Counted from the stretch's first letter, positions 49,395-58,612 are shown. The stretch: DNA of 64,000 bases from Tepidiforma thermophila (GCF_002563855.1 NZ_PDJQ01000001.1:2542001-2606000), one strand, 5' to 3'. Numbers and translations are program-made. The notes: generated from the sequence alone by a model not told the origin.

Positions 49395-49397
49395 CAC

Positions 49398-49410
49398 GTT
49401 CCCGAGGGTA
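49398..49410 (-). promoter_or_regulatory. M28 peptidase leaderless promoter (-10)
   Basis: TACCCT (49410-49405) followed by 7 bases and GTG 49397 / ATG 49394. Confidence 0.45.
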
Positions 49411-49440
49411 CGGGGCGAGGGCGTAATGTGCCCGGAAAGG

Positions 49441-49854
49441 CTAGCGGCGCCGGAAAGGGTTGCGGAAGCGGCTGGTGTGCCCGGGCGGGCCGTAGTCGAT
49501 GTAGCGGTCGCGCCAGTAGACGCGGCGGGGGCGCGAGCCGCCGATGCTCCCGACGGGGCGGCTGCGGAAGGAGAGGAGGAAAGCGCTGATGAAGATGACG
49601 ACACCGGCGAAGGAGACCCAGATGAGCGGGCTCCAGAACATGGAGAGGAAGAGGCCGGCGATCATCGTGCCGGCGCCGGCGAGGAGGAGACGGGCAGGGT
49701 CGAGGTCGGGGAGCGAGAGCCGTGGAAGGGAGCGGCGCGGCTTCCGTCGGCGGCGGCGCTCCTCGAGCGAGATGGGCTGGCGGCCGCCCTCCGGGAGTTC
49801 GGTATCGAGCTTTGCGAGCAGCTCTTCGATTTCACGTTCGATCCGGTCGGCCAT
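49441..49854 (-). CDS. two-helix membrane protein, hypothetical
   Basis: 137 residues. An acidic helical N-terminus (ADRIEREIEELLAKLDTELP), a very basic segment (LEERRRRRKPRRSLP), two membrane helices (~62-78 and ~84-100) and a basic Tyr-rich tail ending FRNPFRRR. The ATG at 49854 is 9 bases after TACCGT. No family recognised. Confidence 0.6.
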   Translation of the reverse strand: MADRIEREIEELLAKLDTELPEGGRQPISLEERRRRRKPRRSLPRLSLPDLDPARLLLAGAGTMIAGLFLSMFWSPLIWVSFAGVVIFISAFLLSFRSRPVGSIGGSRPRRVYWRDRYIDYGPPGHTSRFRNPFRRR

Positions 49855-49902
49855 GACGGTTCCACGGTAGGACATTCGCAGCGGCGCGTCGATGGGGCGG
49901 GG

Positions 49903-50526
49903 TCAGGAGCCGGATACGGAGGGGGCAAGGATGGCCCGGGCGTGCGGGAGGAGGAGTTCGACCCAGCGCGCGTACATGGCGGCGGAGGGGTGAAGGCCGT
50001 CGCCGGCGAGGAGGCCGGGGTCGCGGGCCGCTTCGCGCGAGACGGGGGTGACATCGAGCCAGCGGGCGCCGGCGCCAGCGGCCGCTGCGCGGTTTACCTC
50101 GTTGAAGGCGTCGATTTCGGCGGCGATGCGGGCGCGGTCACGGCCGTTGGCGAAGGGGGTGACGCCCCAGTCGGGGATGGAGAGCACGACCACCCGGGAG
50201 GGGTCGCCGGCTGCGCTGGCGACCGCCCGGAGGATGAGCGCATCGAGGCGGGCGCGGTAGCTCTCGTCGCAGGGGAGGCCGCGATACTGGTCGTTGACGC
50301 CAATGAGCAGGGTGACGAGGTCGAAGGGGCCCGCGGGCGAGGCGGCATCGAGGGCGGCGGCCAGTTCGGCGGTAGTCCAGCCGGTGGTTGCGATGATGAC
50401 CGGGTCGGCGAGGTCGAAGCCGGCCGAGCGGAGCCGGCGGGCGAGCTGTGCGGGCCAGCGCTCGGCGGGGTCGACGGCTTCGCCGATGGTGTAGGAATCG
50501 CCGAGGGCGAGGATGCGGAGGGGCAC
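49903..50526 (-). CDS. SGNH/GDSL hydrolase
   Basis: 207 residues. Catalytic Ser in ALGDSYTIGE (block I), Gly in ATTGWTTAEL, Asn in LIGVNDQYRG (block III), and Asp/His in GDGLHPSAAMY (block V). The four blocks make an esterase/lipase of the SGNH type likely; no signal peptide is seen, so it is probably cytoplasmic. The GTG start is 6 bases after TACAGT. Confidence 0.9.
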   Translation of the reverse strand: MPLRILALGDSYTIGEAVDPAERWPAQLARRLRSAGFDLADPVIIATTGWTTAELAAALDAASPAGPFDLVTLLIGVNDQYRGLPCDESYRARLDALILRAVASAAGDPSRVVVLSIPDWGVTPFANGRDRARIAAEIDAFNEVNRAAAAGAGARWLDVTPVSREAARDPGLLAGDGLHPSAAMYARWVELLLPHARAILAPSVSGS

Positions 50527-50538
50527 CTCAACACTGTA
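50527..50538 (-). promoter_or_regulatory. SGNH hydrolase leaderless promoter (-10)
   Basis: TACAGT (50538-50533), 6 bases, GTG 50526. Confidence 0.55.
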
Positions 50539-50566
50539 GCGGGCCGGGCCGGAGCGGTCGCCGTGG

Positions 50567-52441
50567 CTAGAGCTGGGCTTTGACGCGCTCGGCGAGGGCG
50601 CGGGTGAAGCCGACGGTGGCGGCGATTTCGTCAACGTCGGCTTCGCGGATGGCCTTGACGCTGCCGAATTTCTTGAGCAGCGCCTTCTTCCGTTTCGGGC
50701 CGATGCCGGGGATGGTGTCGAGGGCGCTCTGGATGGTGGATTTGCCCCGGACCTGGCGATGGAAGGTGATGGCGAAGCGATGGGCTTCGTCGCGGATGCG
50801 CTGGACGAGGAAGAGGGCTTCGGAGCCGCGGGGGAGGATGATGGGCTCGTCGTCATCGGGCACGAAGATTTCTTCGTGGCGCTTGGCGAGGGCAACGACC
50901 GGGATATGGTGGACGCCGAGCTCGTGCATGACTTCGAGGGCAGCGGAGAGCTGGCCTTTGCCGCCGTCGATGATGACGAGGTCGGGGAGGTCCCAGGCGT
51001 CGGCCGGCGACTGTTCCGCTCCAGGGCTTTCGGCGGCCTGGAGCGACTCGGGCGTGCGGGCGTGGCGGCCGAAGCGGCGGCGGAGGACCTCCTGCATGGT
51101 GGCGAAGTCGTTGGCGCCCTGGACGGTTTTGACGCGGAAGCGGCGGTACTGGTTGGGCGCGGGGCGGCCGTCGACGAAGACGACCATGCTGGAGACGGGG
51201 CTCGTGCCCTGGATGTTGGAGTTGTCGTAGCACTCGATGCGGTGCGGGGTGGCGGGCAGGGAGAGTTCTTCGCGGAGCTGTTCGAGCGCCTGCTCCGTTT
51301 TGCTGGCATCGGCGAGCCAGCGGACGCGGGCGACCGCGAGGGCCTCGCGGGCGTTTTCGGCGGCGAGGTCGACGAGGCGGCGTTTTTCGCCGCGGGCCGG
51401 GATGCGGATTTCGACCCGGGAGCCGCGTTTTTCGGTGAGGAGCTCCTCGATGCTCTCGCGGTCTTCGGGCTCGGCAGGGACGGCGACGAGTTTCGGGATG
51501 TACTGGGCGCCCTCGTAGTACTGGAGGAGAAAGTTGGCGAGGACGGTGGCGTCGGGCTCGTCGCGGACGCCGGCGAGCATGAAGCTGTCGCGGCCGATCA
51601 TCTGGGTACCGCGGATGAAGAAGACCTGGACGCAGGCGTCGTCGCCGTCGCGGGCGAGGCCGAAGATGTCGGCGTCTTCGTTGCGGGTGGTGGCGACGTG
51701 CTGCCTTTCGACGGTGCGCTCAATGGCGCGGATCTGGTCGCGGAGCTGGGCGGCGCGCTCGAATTCGAGGCGCTCGGCGGCGTCGTCCATCTGTTTGCGG
51801 AGGCGGCGGAGCACGTCGTCGGCCTTGCCTTCGAGGAAGAGGATGACCTGCTGGATGACCTCGTCGTACTCCTCTTTCGTGCAGTAGGCGGTGCAGGGCG
51901 CGATGCAGCGCTTGATGTAGTAGTCGAGGCAGGGACGGGGGTCGCGGCCGGTGATCTCCTTGGTGCAGGAGCGCCAGGGGAAGAGCTTCTTGGTCAGGTC
52001 GAGGGTGGCGCGGACGGAGCCGGCGCTGGCGTAGGGGCCGAAGTAGCGGGCGCCGTCGTTTTCGATGCGGCGGGTGATGGAGACGCGCGGCCAGGGGTTC
52101 TGGAGGTCGATTTTGAGGTAGGGGTAGCGCTTGTCGTCCTTCAGGCGGATGTTGAAGAAGGGCTGGTGGCGTTTGATGAGCGCTGCTTCGAGGAGGAGGG
52201 CCTCGGCGGGGCTGGAGACGACGATGTATTCGAAATCGTCGATTTGTTCGCGGAGGGCACGGGTTTTCGGTTCGAGGCCGCGGGGCGAGCCGAAATAGGA
52301 GCGGACGCGGTCGCGCAGGCGGGCGGCTTTGCCGACGTAGATCACCTCGCCGGCGGCGTTGCGCATGATGTAGACGCCGGGCCGGGCGGGGAGGGCGGCG
52401 AGCTGCTTGCGAAGCTTTTCGGAGATCGTGGAGGACGCCAC
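50567..52441 (-). CDS. uvrC: UvrABC excinuclease subunit C
   Basis: Dual incision nuclease of nucleotide excision repair, 624 residues. GIY-YIG domain (PGVYIMRNAAGEVIYVGKAA) for the 3' cut, UVR domain (MDDAAERLEFERAAQLRDQI) for UvrB, RNase H-like domain for the 5' cut (ECYDNSNIQGTSPVSSMVVF, IDGGKGQLSAAL) and C-terminal helix-hairpin-helix pair (IPGIGPKRKKALLKKFGS). The start GTG is preceded by TACACT and 6 bases. Unlike uvrA, no SOS box is visible here. Confidence 0.97.
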   Translation of the reverse strand: MASSTISEKLRKQLAALPARPGVYIMRNAAGEVIYVGKAARLRDRVRSYFGSPRGLEPKTRALREQIDDFEYIVVSSPAEALLLEAALIKRHQPFFNIRLKDDKRYPYLKIDLQNPWPRVSITRRIENDGARYFGPYASAGSVRATLDLTKKLFPWRSCTKEITGRDPRPCLDYYIKRCIAPCTAYCTKEEYDEVIQQVILFLEGKADDVLRRLRKQMDDAAERLEFERAAQLRDQIRAIERTVERQHVATTRNEDADIFGLARDGDDACVQVFFIRGTQMIGRDSFMLAGVRDEPDATVLANFLLQYYEGAQYIPKLVAVPAEPEDRESIEELLTEKRGSRVEIRIPARGEKRRLVDLAAENAREALAVARVRWLADASKTEQALEQLREELSLPATPHRIECYDNSNIQGTSPVSSMVVFVDGRPAPNQYRRFRVKTVQGANDFATMQEVLRRRFGRHARTPESLQAAESPGAEQSPADAWDLPDLVIIDGGKGQLSAALEVMHELGVHHIPVVALAKRHEEIFVPDDDEPIILPRGSEALFLVQRIRDEAHRFAITFHRQVRGKSTIQSALDTIPGIGPKRKKALLKKFGSVKAIREADVDEIAATVGFTRALAERVKAQL

Positions 52442-52453
52442 GAGATCAGTGTA
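52442..52453 (-). promoter_or_regulatory. uvrC leaderless promoter (-10)
   Basis: TACACT (52453-52448), 6 bases, GTG 52441. Confidence 0.6.
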
Positions 52454-52478
52454 GCGAGGGCCGTGCAGGTGGGGCTGT

Positions 52479-53132
52479 TCAGCCGGCGGGTGCAGCAGCG
52501 AGGGCGGCGGTTACTTCTTCATCGGTGGTATGGGGGAAGGAGCGGTACCAGAGGCCGACGGCGTAGAACGGTTCGGGGGTGCGGAGCACGAGACATTCGA
52601 GGCCGGGGAATTCGGCGGCGAGCTCTTCGCAAACGCCCGGGGGTGCGACGGGGACCGCGACGATGACGCGCGCGGCTCCGAGGGCGCGCACGGCTTCGAC
52701 GGCGACGCGCATGGATGCGCCGGTGGCGAGGCCGTCATCGACGAGGACGACGGTGCGACCGCGGAGGTCGAGGGGCGGGCGGCCGCCGCGGTAGGCAGCC
52801 TCGCGGCGCTGGAGTTCGCGCTCTTCGTCGCGGGCGACGGCGGCAATCTCGGCATCGGTGATGCCGGCCTCGGCGATGACGTGGGGGTTCAGCACGCGGT
52901 GCCCGCCGGAGGCGATGGCGCCGAAGGCAAGCTCAGGCTGCCCGGGAACGCCAAGCTTCCGCACGACGAGGACATCGAGGGGGAGGCCGAGCGCGCGCGC
53001 AGCTTCGGCAGCGACGATGACGCCGCCCCGGGCGAGACCGAGGATGATGGTGCCGGGCGGGAGGGCGAGCCTGCGGAGGGCTTCGCCGAGCAGGCGGCCG
53101 GCCTCGCGGCGGTCGGCGAAACGGTCACTCAC
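52479..53132 (-). CDS. phosphoribosyltransferase family protein
   Basis: 217 residues. The PRPP-binding loop is TVVLVDDGLATGASMRVAVE; ILGLARGGVIVAAEAARALG is the N-terminal PRTase strand-loop. It belongs to the group of stand-alone PRTases annotated as possible nucleotide salvage enzymes; substrate unknown. GTG start; CACACT 7 bases before it may be a -10 of the leaderless type. Confidence 0.85.
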   Translation of the reverse strand: MSDRFADRREAGRLLGEALRRLALPPGTIILGLARGGVIVAAEAARALGLPLDVLVVRKLGVPGQPELAFGAIASGGHRVLNPHVIAEAGITDAEIAAVARDEERELQRREAAYRGGRPPLDLRGRTVVLVDDGLATGASMRVAVEAVRALGAARVIVAVPVAPPGVCEELAAEFPGLECLVLRTPEPFYAVGLWYRSFPHTTDEEVTAALAAAPAG

Positions 53133-53198
53133 GCGGAGGAGTGTGCTCCCGGCGGCGGGCCGCGTCGAGGGCCGGTGGGGCCGGGAGAGGGGGCCCGG

Positions 53199-53414
53199 TC
53201 AGCCGGCGAGGACGCCGTTGGCGGCGAGCTTTTCGCGGAGCGCTTCGAGGCTGGGGATGGGCTTGCCGTCGAGGGAGTCGATGGCGTCGATGGCGTCGTC
53301 GGAGAAGTCACCCGTGAAGGCGACTTCGAGCAGGTCGGAGCGGTCGGGCTGGATGCCCTGCTCGAAGAAGGGGCGGGCGAGGCGTTCGATTTCTTCCCAG
53401 GATGCTGCAGGCAC
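53199..53414 (-). CDS. small hypothetical protein
   Basis: 71 residues, PAASWEEIERLARPFFEQGI at the start, acidic, with a helix and a short SLEALREKLAANGVL end. GGAGGT lies about 10 bases before the GTG. It may share a transcript with the phosphoribosyltransferase (66-base gap). No family recognised. Confidence 0.6.
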   Translation of the reverse strand: MPAASWEEIERLARPFFEQGIQPDRSDLLEVAFTGDFSDDAIDAIDSLDGKPIPSLEALREKLAANGVLAG

Positions 53415-53476
53415 AGGTGGACCTCCGTGACAGGACCGTGTGGGGGCCCACCCGGTCGGGATGTGTGGTGCGTGTG

Positions 53477-54142
53477 TTAGCGGTCGCCGAAGGCGTCGCC
53501 CTGGGGCGGCCGGTCGTAGTCGATGTAGGGCGGCCAGAGCGACTCGAGCTCCTTGCGGATGGGGTCGCCCTCGGGCAGGTAGCGCTGAAACTGCGGTTCG
53601 ACGTCGCGGCGGACCCAGCCCTTGCCGATGGTGTCCTTCTTAATCTTGTCCTGGAGGAGCATGAGCCCGGTGAGGAGCGATTCAGGCCGGGGCGGGCAAC
53701 CGGGGACGTAGACATCGACGGGCAGGAGGGTGTTGACGCCGGGGGTGACGCTGTAGGCGTAGGCGAAGGGGCCGCCCATGATGGCGCAGCCGCCCATGGC
53801 GAGGGCCCACTTGGGTTCGGGCATCTGGAGCCAGATGCGGCGGACGGCGGGGGCCATCTTCCAGGTGACGGTGCCGGGGACGATGAGCAGGTCGGCCTGG
53901 CGGGGCGAGGCGCGGAAGATCTCGGCGCCGAAGCGGGCGATGTCGTACCGCGGGGTAGCGGTGGCGATCATCTCCATGGCGCAGCAGGCGAGGCCGAACA
54001 TGCAGGGCCAGAGCGAGGAGCTGCGCGCCCAGTTGAGGACCTGGTCGACGCTGGTGACGAGGATGTTTTGCTGGACTTCCTGCTCGACGTCGCTCTCGGT
54101 CCGCAGGGGCAGGGGCTGGTAGACCTTGTTGGGCTGTGCCAT
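53477..54142 (-). CDS. nuoB: NADH-quinone oxidoreductase subunit B
   Basis: 221 residues, 20-kDa subunit of complex I holding cluster N2. The ligands are in LACCAMEM (two Cys), [11 protein letters not shown] and [33 protein letters not shown] is the conserved quinone-site region. Other nuo genes do not adjoin it; it is alone, next to a small zinc-ribbon gene on the same strand. It could complement an incomplete nuo operon elsewhere or be a second copy. TAAACT about 9 bases before the ATG suggests a leaderless mRNA. Confidence 0.95.
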   Translation of the reverse strand: MAQPNKVYQPLPLRTESDVEQEVQQNILVTSVDQVLNWARSSSLWPCMFGLACCAMEMIATATPRYDIARFGAEIFRASPRQADLLIVPGTVTWKMAPAVRRIWLQMPEPKWALAMGGCAIMGGPFAYAYSVTPGVNTLLPVDVYVPGCPPRPESLLTGLMLLQDKIKKDTIGKGWVRRDVEPQFQRYLPEGDPIRKELESLWPPYIDYDRPPQGDAFGDR

Positions 54143-54204
54143 CGCTCGTTCAGTTTATCACAAGGCCGCGGTCCCGCGTGGACCGGCGGCGCGCCGCGCG
54201 CGAG

Positions 54205-54405
54205 CTAGCGGCGGACGTAGCCCTGGCCGTCGTTGATGGGCTCGTCGATGAAGATGTCGCCGTTGCGGATTTTGATGTTGTAGCCGCAATCGGGGTTGGT
54301 GCAGACCCAGGCTTTGAAGTGGATGGGTGCGCCCTGGCTGCCGAAATCGGAGAAGGGGACGAGGTCCCCGTAATCACATTTGCGGCATTTAGGAAACTGA
54401 TACAT
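54205..54405 (-). CDS. zinc-ribbon small protein
   Basis: 66 residues with two CxxC-type pairs: FPKCRKCDYGDLV and VCTNPDCGYN, which should bind one zinc. The C-terminal part NIKIRNGDIFIDEPI is strand-rich. GGAGG sits 9 bases before the ATG, and TAGTAT at 54434-54429 is a likely -10, so this gene has a normal leader. Function unknown. Confidence 0.8.
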   Translation of the reverse strand: MYQFPKCRKCDYGDLVPFSDFGSQGAPIHFKAWVCTNPDCGYNIKIRNGDIFIDEPINDGQGYVRR

Positions 54406-54537
54406 CCCTAACCTCCCCAAGTCGGGGGATACTATGGCACGGCTGCTGGAACGAGCAAGGTGGGGCGGGGCGATGGAGGTTTGGCGGGGGTGGTTGGTAC
54501 CATGCGGGCTTTGGGAACCGGGAACAGGGAGGCAGCG

Positions 54538-55446
54538 ATGCCGGGTACGGCCATAACCGTTCGTGTGCCAGCGACGAGCGCGAATCTCGGCGCGGGGTTC
54601 GATTGCCTTGGGCTCGCGCTGGATATGTTTGCATCGGTGACGGTGACATTCTGCGAGGCGGAGCAGCCGCCGACCGAGGACGTCGGTGAGAAGATGGTTC
54701 TTTCGGCGGTGCGGCACGCGTACCAGCGGCTGGGAAAGCCGTTGCCCGGGGGGGTGCGCGTGCGCTACCAGGTGGCGATCCCGCTCGGGCGCGGGCTGGG
54801 CGCGAGCGCCGTAGCGCGGGTGGCGGGGGTGCTGGCGGTGAACGAGCTGGAGCGCGGGGTGTTCGACGAGCAGGCGCTGCTGGACCTCGTAAGCGAGCTG
54901 GAGGGGCACGGGGACAACGCCTGCCCGGCGCTGTTCGGCGGGCTGCAGGTGTGCGTACAGGGGGCAGACGGGCACTATGTGCGCGCGGCATCGCGCTTCC
55001 CGGCGGACGCGCACATTGCGCTGCTGATCCCGGAGCATTCGATGCCGACGAAGGAGGCGCGGAAGGCGCTGCCGGAGAGCTATTCGAAGGCGGACACGGT
55101 GCACAACATCGGCCGGGCAGCGCTGTTCGTGGCGGCGATGGCCTCGGGGAGGATGGAGCTGCTGGCAGAGGCGACCGATGACCGGGTGCACCAGCGGCAG
55201 CGGGCGGCGCTCTTCCCGCCGCTGTTCGATATTTTCGCGGCGGCGCGGCAGGCCGGGGCGTATGCGGCGTGGCTGAGCGGCGCCGGGAGTTCCGTGGCGG
55301 CGATTTGCCCGGAGGAGCCCGCGCGGGCGGTGGCGAACGCGATGCTGGCGGCTTCGAAGGCGGCCGGGTACGACGGCCGCGCGCTGGTGACGCGGATTGC
55401 GAAGGAGGGGGCGACGGTCTCGCGGGTGGAGCTGGTGGACGCGTGA
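54538..55446 (+). CDS. thrB: homoserine kinase
   Basis: GHMP kinase, 302 residues, phosphorylating homoserine toward threonine. VRVPATSANLGAGFDCLGLA is the diagnostic N-terminus; the ATP loop is PLGRGLGASAVARV; WLSGAGSSVAAI is the third motif. The ATG at 54538 has AGGGAGG 7 bases upstream; an earlier in-frame start adds only unconserved residues. No other threonine genes are adjacent. Confidence 0.93.
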   Translation: MPGTAITVRVPATSANLGAGFDCLGLALDMFASVTVTFCEAEQPPTEDVGEKMVLSAVRHAYQRLGKPLPGGVRVRYQVAIPLGRGLGASAVARVAGVLAVNELERGVFDEQALLDLVSELEGHGDNACPALFGGLQVCVQGADGHYVRAASRFPADAHIALLIPEHSMPTKEARKALPESYSKADTVHNIGRAALFVAAMASGRMELLAEATDDRVHQRQRAALFPPLFDIFAAARQAGAYAAWLSGAGSSVAAICPEEPARAVANAMLAASKAAGYDGRALVTRIAKEGATVSRVELVDA

Positions 55447-55937
55447 TGCGGGTCCGTTTTGCCGGGCCGGGCGACCTCGACGTCATCATCGAGCTGATCC
55501 GGGCGCTGGCCGAGTACGAGCGCGAGCCGGATGCGGTCCGGCTGGAACGGGACCGGCTGGGGCAGCACCTGTTCGGGCCGCGGCCGTACGCGGAGGTGCT
55601 GCTTGCGGAAGACGAGGGCGGGGTGCAGGGGTTCGCGCTTTTCTTCCACAACTTCAGCACGTGGGAAGGGCGGCCGGGGATCTATCTCGAGGACCTGTTC
55701 GTGCGGCCGGGGGCGCGGGGGCGAGGGTACGGGCGGGCGCTGCTGGCGCGGCTGGCGGCGCTGGCGGTGGAGCGCGGGTGCGCCCGGCTGGAGTGGGCAG
55801 TGCTCGACTGGAACGAGCCGGCGATCGGGTTTTACCGGGCCCTCGGCGCGGTGGCGATGGACGAATGGACGACTTATCGGCTGACCGGCGAGGCGCTCGC
55901 GCGGCTCGCAGATGCGGGGCGCGACGCCGACGGGTGA
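55446..55937 (+). CDS. GNAT family N-acetyltransferase
   Basis: 163 residues, overlapping the thrB stop by one base (TGATG). Acetyl-CoA loop RPGARGRGYGRALLARLAAL, preceded by GIYLEDLFV and followed by WAVLDWNEPAIGFYRALGAV. This pattern is that of the diamine/spermidine N-acetyltransferase-like group, which acts on polyamines, thialysine or other amines. The function in the thrB operon is unknown. Confidence 0.9.
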   Translation: MRVRFAGPGDLDVIIELIRALAEYEREPDAVRLERDRLGQHLFGPRPYAEVLLAEDEGGVQGFALFFHNFSTWEGRPGIYLEDLFVRPGARGRGYGRALLARLAALAVERGCARLEWAVLDWNEPAIGFYRALGAVAMDEWTTYRLTGEALARLADAGRDADG

Positions 55938-55994
55938 GGGTTTTCCCCGAAAGACGGGAGCGTTCCGGGTTGGTTTGGTGGTGGGAAGCGGTGG

Positions 55995-56060
55995 TATAGT
56001 GGCCGACGGTGCCGGCGGGGTCCTGGCAGCTTTGGCTGCCGGGGGCATCGTGTCATTCCC
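55995..56060 (+). promoter_or_regulatory. promoter and structured leader of the large membrane protein
   Basis: TATAGT (55995-56000) is a good -10. The ~90-base leader has a GGCAGC/GCTGCC hairpin (about 56025-56040) and a GGGGG...CCCCC pair after it. A GTG 8 bases after the -10 (56009) opens a long frame in another phase, probably by chance. Confidence 0.45.
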
Positions 56061-56096
56061 CCGTGACCAACACTGTGAGCTGGAGGACGGTCGCCC

Positions 56097-58550
56097 GTGA
56101 CCGAGCCACTCCAGGTTGGCCAGTTCGCGATCGTGGATCACGAACCGGTCGACCGGGGGCCGAACGCCGGGGTATTCCACGGCCGGGGCCCCGCAGACGA
56201 CCGCGTGGAGCTCTTCATCGTTGCCGAGGGCACGACGCCTGCGGGCGAGGCGTTCGCCGGGCACGTCGTTTCGGCGATGGGGCAGGCGCTGGCAGGGCTC
56301 GATATGAGCCTGACGGGCATTCTCCGGCGGCTGTTCGCCGAGGCGGAGCGGGCGGTGGCCGACTGGAACCGGAAGAGTATTGCGCAGCACCGGGTAGCGC
56401 TCGGGGTCAGCTGCCTGGTGCGACGAGGCAGCCAGGTGGTCCTGGGGCAGGCCGGGCCGTCGGCTGCCGTCGCGGTGCACGGCGGACGGGCGGAGCTGCT
56501 CCGGCCGGAGCCGCCGTTCGACCAGCCGATAGCCGGCGGGAAGGGACCGGGGCCGCTGCTGCGGCGGCTCCCGTTCGGGGCGGGCGACCGGGTGGTGCTG
56601 CTTTCGACGCCGGCGCTGGCCGAGGTCGAGGATGAGGTGCTGCGGGGGATCGCGGCACTGCCGCTCGAGGAGGTGCTGCCGGACCTGTACCGGCGGGTAC
56701 AGCACCTGCGGCACCAGACGGTGCTGCTTGCGGCGCTGCCGGGAACGGGGCCAAAGGGCGGCAGGGCGCCGGCGGAGGATTCGGCGCCGGCAGGAGGCGC
56801 GGTCATCGATGCGACCGGCGGGGGAGCCGGGGCGTCGCGGGAGGAGCGGCTGTACCAGCCGAGCCTGTTCGTTGAGGACGAGCACCAGGGGGTGGTCCTC
56901 GAGGCGCGGCAGGAGCTGGAGCGGGTCACACCGCGGAGGCTGCCGGTAGCGGCGCCCGCCGCGGACGCGGGGGAGCAGGAGGCTGCGCTGCCGATGGCCG
57001 CGGGAGAGCGGCGTTCGGCGCTGGTTCGGGTGGTGAGCGAAAGCCGGGAGCGGGCCGAACGGGCACGGGCCGCGCTCGGGACCGGCGCTGCGGCCGGTGG
57101 GATGCGGCCCACGTGGGGCGCGGCGGCTGCGACCGCCGGGAGCCCACCTCCGCCTCCACCGCCGGCGCCGCGACGGAATCCGCGCGCGCAGAGCTTCACC
57201 CGGAGCCTCGCGCCGGCGGAGGGCCCGAAGCCGGGGCCTTCGGCAGAGGCGCTGGACCTGCCGCTCGTGGATGAACTGGCTGCAGAGCGGAGGGCGCGGC
57301 CGAACGGGGACGCGCCCTCGGCGGCGGCGGTCACGCGTGAGACGGGGCTCGCACCGGGCTCGGGATCGCTGGTGCGGGTGCGCTCGTCGATGGGGGGACG
57401 CTGGCGCGGGAGCGGGACGCTCGACCGGCCGCGGCTGGGGAGCTACCAGCTGCCGCCGACATGGGCGGTCATTATGGCCGGGCTGGCGGTGCTGGTGCTG
57501 CTGGTCGGGGTTTTGACGCTGCCCTCGATGCTGCGGGGAGACCCGGGAGCGGAGTATTCGAACCTGGTGACCGGGGCGGCCCAGAAGCTGGCAATCGCGA
57601 GGGTGGTCGACGACCCGGCGGTCCGGCGGACGGCGCTGGTGGAGGCGCAGGCGCTGCTGCTGAAGGCGCGCGAACTCCAGGCCGGCGACCCGCAGGCCGA
57701 GACGCTCTTCAACGAGGTTGCGGGCGCGTTGAACGAGATGGACCGGGTGATGCAGCCGTCATCGGTCGAGGTAGTGGCGTCGCTGGACCGGTTCGGCGAG
57801 CGGCCGGTAGCGCCGTCGCGCATGGTCGCCGGCCGCGACCACGTCTATCTGCTCGATGCGGCGACGCCGCAGGTAATCGCGGTGGCGCTGGCGGACGGGT
57901 CGGCGACGGCGGTGTACGGGGAGGATGCCGCGGCGCAGCGCGGACGGCCGGTGGCCATTGCATACCTCGAGGCGAGCGACCGGGGGTCGCCTGGCCTCCT
58001 GATCGTCGATCACCAGAACCGGCTGTGGGCTTGGGAGAACCGCGAGCTGACGGCGCTGGCGTTTAACACGCCGGAGGGGCTGGTGGTGACGGATATCGCC
58101 GTCCGGGGACGCGACCTGTATGTGCTGGATGCGGCGCACAAAGTGGTGTACCGGTACGCCCAGGAGCGGGACGGGTTCCCGAATCCGCCGGCGAAAGCGC
58201 TGGAAACGGCGGACCTCGCCAACGCGCGGCGGCTGTTCGTGGACAGCGAGATCCTGACGGCTGACGCCGACGGGACGCTCCACCGGTTCATCGGCGGGGG
58301 GGTGGCGCTGACGCTGTCGCAGGCGGGGATCGACCGGAAGCTGGTAGCGGCCGAGACGCCGCAGGCGCTTTCGGCGGCGGAGGTGGCGGTGCTGGACCCG
58401 GCGAACAGCCGCGTGGTGGTGTTCCTGCGCGACGGGGCGTTCGAGCGGCAGTACCGGCACCCGGATTTCGCGGGGGCGCGGGCGTTTGCGGTCCGGGGGA
58501 GCGATGCGTACATCCTGAGCGGGGGCGCCCTGCGGCGCGTTACGTGGTAG
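56097..58550 (+). CDS. large membrane protein: PPM-phosphatase-like N-terminus, extracytoplasmic propeller-like C-terminus
   Basis: 817 residues from GTG. Residues ~1-225 look like a degenerate PPM/PP2C fold (ALGVSCLVRRGSQVVLGQAG, then GDRVVLLSTPALAEVEDEVL), with metal-binding Asp residues missing. About 225-455 is low-complexity and Pro/Ala/Arg-rich linker. One membrane helix at about 460-482 (WAVIMAGLAVLVLLVGVLTL), then a helical stalk (TALVEAQALLLKARELQ) and ~260 residues of repeated strands (DHVYLLDAATPQVIAVALAD; GLLIVDHQNRLWAWENRELT; VRGRDLYVLDAAHKVVYRYA) resembling a beta-propeller outside the cell. I do not know its function; an inside-out signalling or cell-wall sensor is one possibility. 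Confidence 0.65.
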   Translation: MTEPLQVGQFAIVDHEPVDRGPNAGVFHGRGPADDRVELFIVAEGTTPAGEAFAGHVVSAMGQALAGLDMSLTGILRRLFAEAERAVADWNRKSIAQHRVALGVSCLVRRGSQVVLGQAGPSAAVAVHGGRAELLRPEPPFDQPIAGGKGPGPLLRRLPFGAGDRVVLLSTPALAEVEDEVLRGIAALPLEEVLPDLYRRVQHLRHQTVLLAALPGTGPKGGRAPAEDSAPAGGAVIDATGGGAGASREERLYQPSLFVEDEHQGVVLEARQELERVTPRRLPVAAPAADAGEQEAALPMAAGERRSALVRVVSESRERAERARAALGTGAAAGGMRPTWGAAAATAGSPPPPPPPAPRRNPRAQSFTRSLAPAEGPKPGPSAEALDLPLVDELAAERRARPNGDAPSAAAVTRETGLAPGSGSLVRVRSSMGGRWRGSGTLDRPRLGSYQLPPTWAVIMAGLAVLVLLVGVLTLPSMLRGDPGAEYSNLVTGAAQKLAIARVVDDPAVRRTALVEAQALLLKARELQAGDPQAETLFNEVAGALNEMDRVMQPSSVEVVASLDRFGERPVAPSRMVAGRDHVYLLDAATPQVIAVALADGSATAVYGEDAAAQRGRPVAIAYLEASDRGSPGLLIVDHQNRLWAWENRELTALAFNTPEGLVVTDIAVRGRDLYVLDAAHKVVYRYAQERDGFPNPPAKALETADLANARRLFVDSEILTADADGTLHRFIGGGVALTLSQAGIDRKLVAAETPQALSAAEVAVLDPANSRVVVFLRDGAFERQYRHPDFAGARAFAVRGSDAYILSGGALRRVTW

Positions 58551-58612
58551 AGGACCGAGCGGACGCCTGCGAACGGCACGAATGGCCGTGACGGGGCATT
58601 TCGCGCATGGCA

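Noticed and set aside
56009-56635. GTG 8 bases after TATAGT opening a 208-codon frame
   Set aside because: Fits the leaderless spacing, but the product is Arg/Gly/Ala-rich antisense-like sequence overlapping the well-formed large membrane protein frame.
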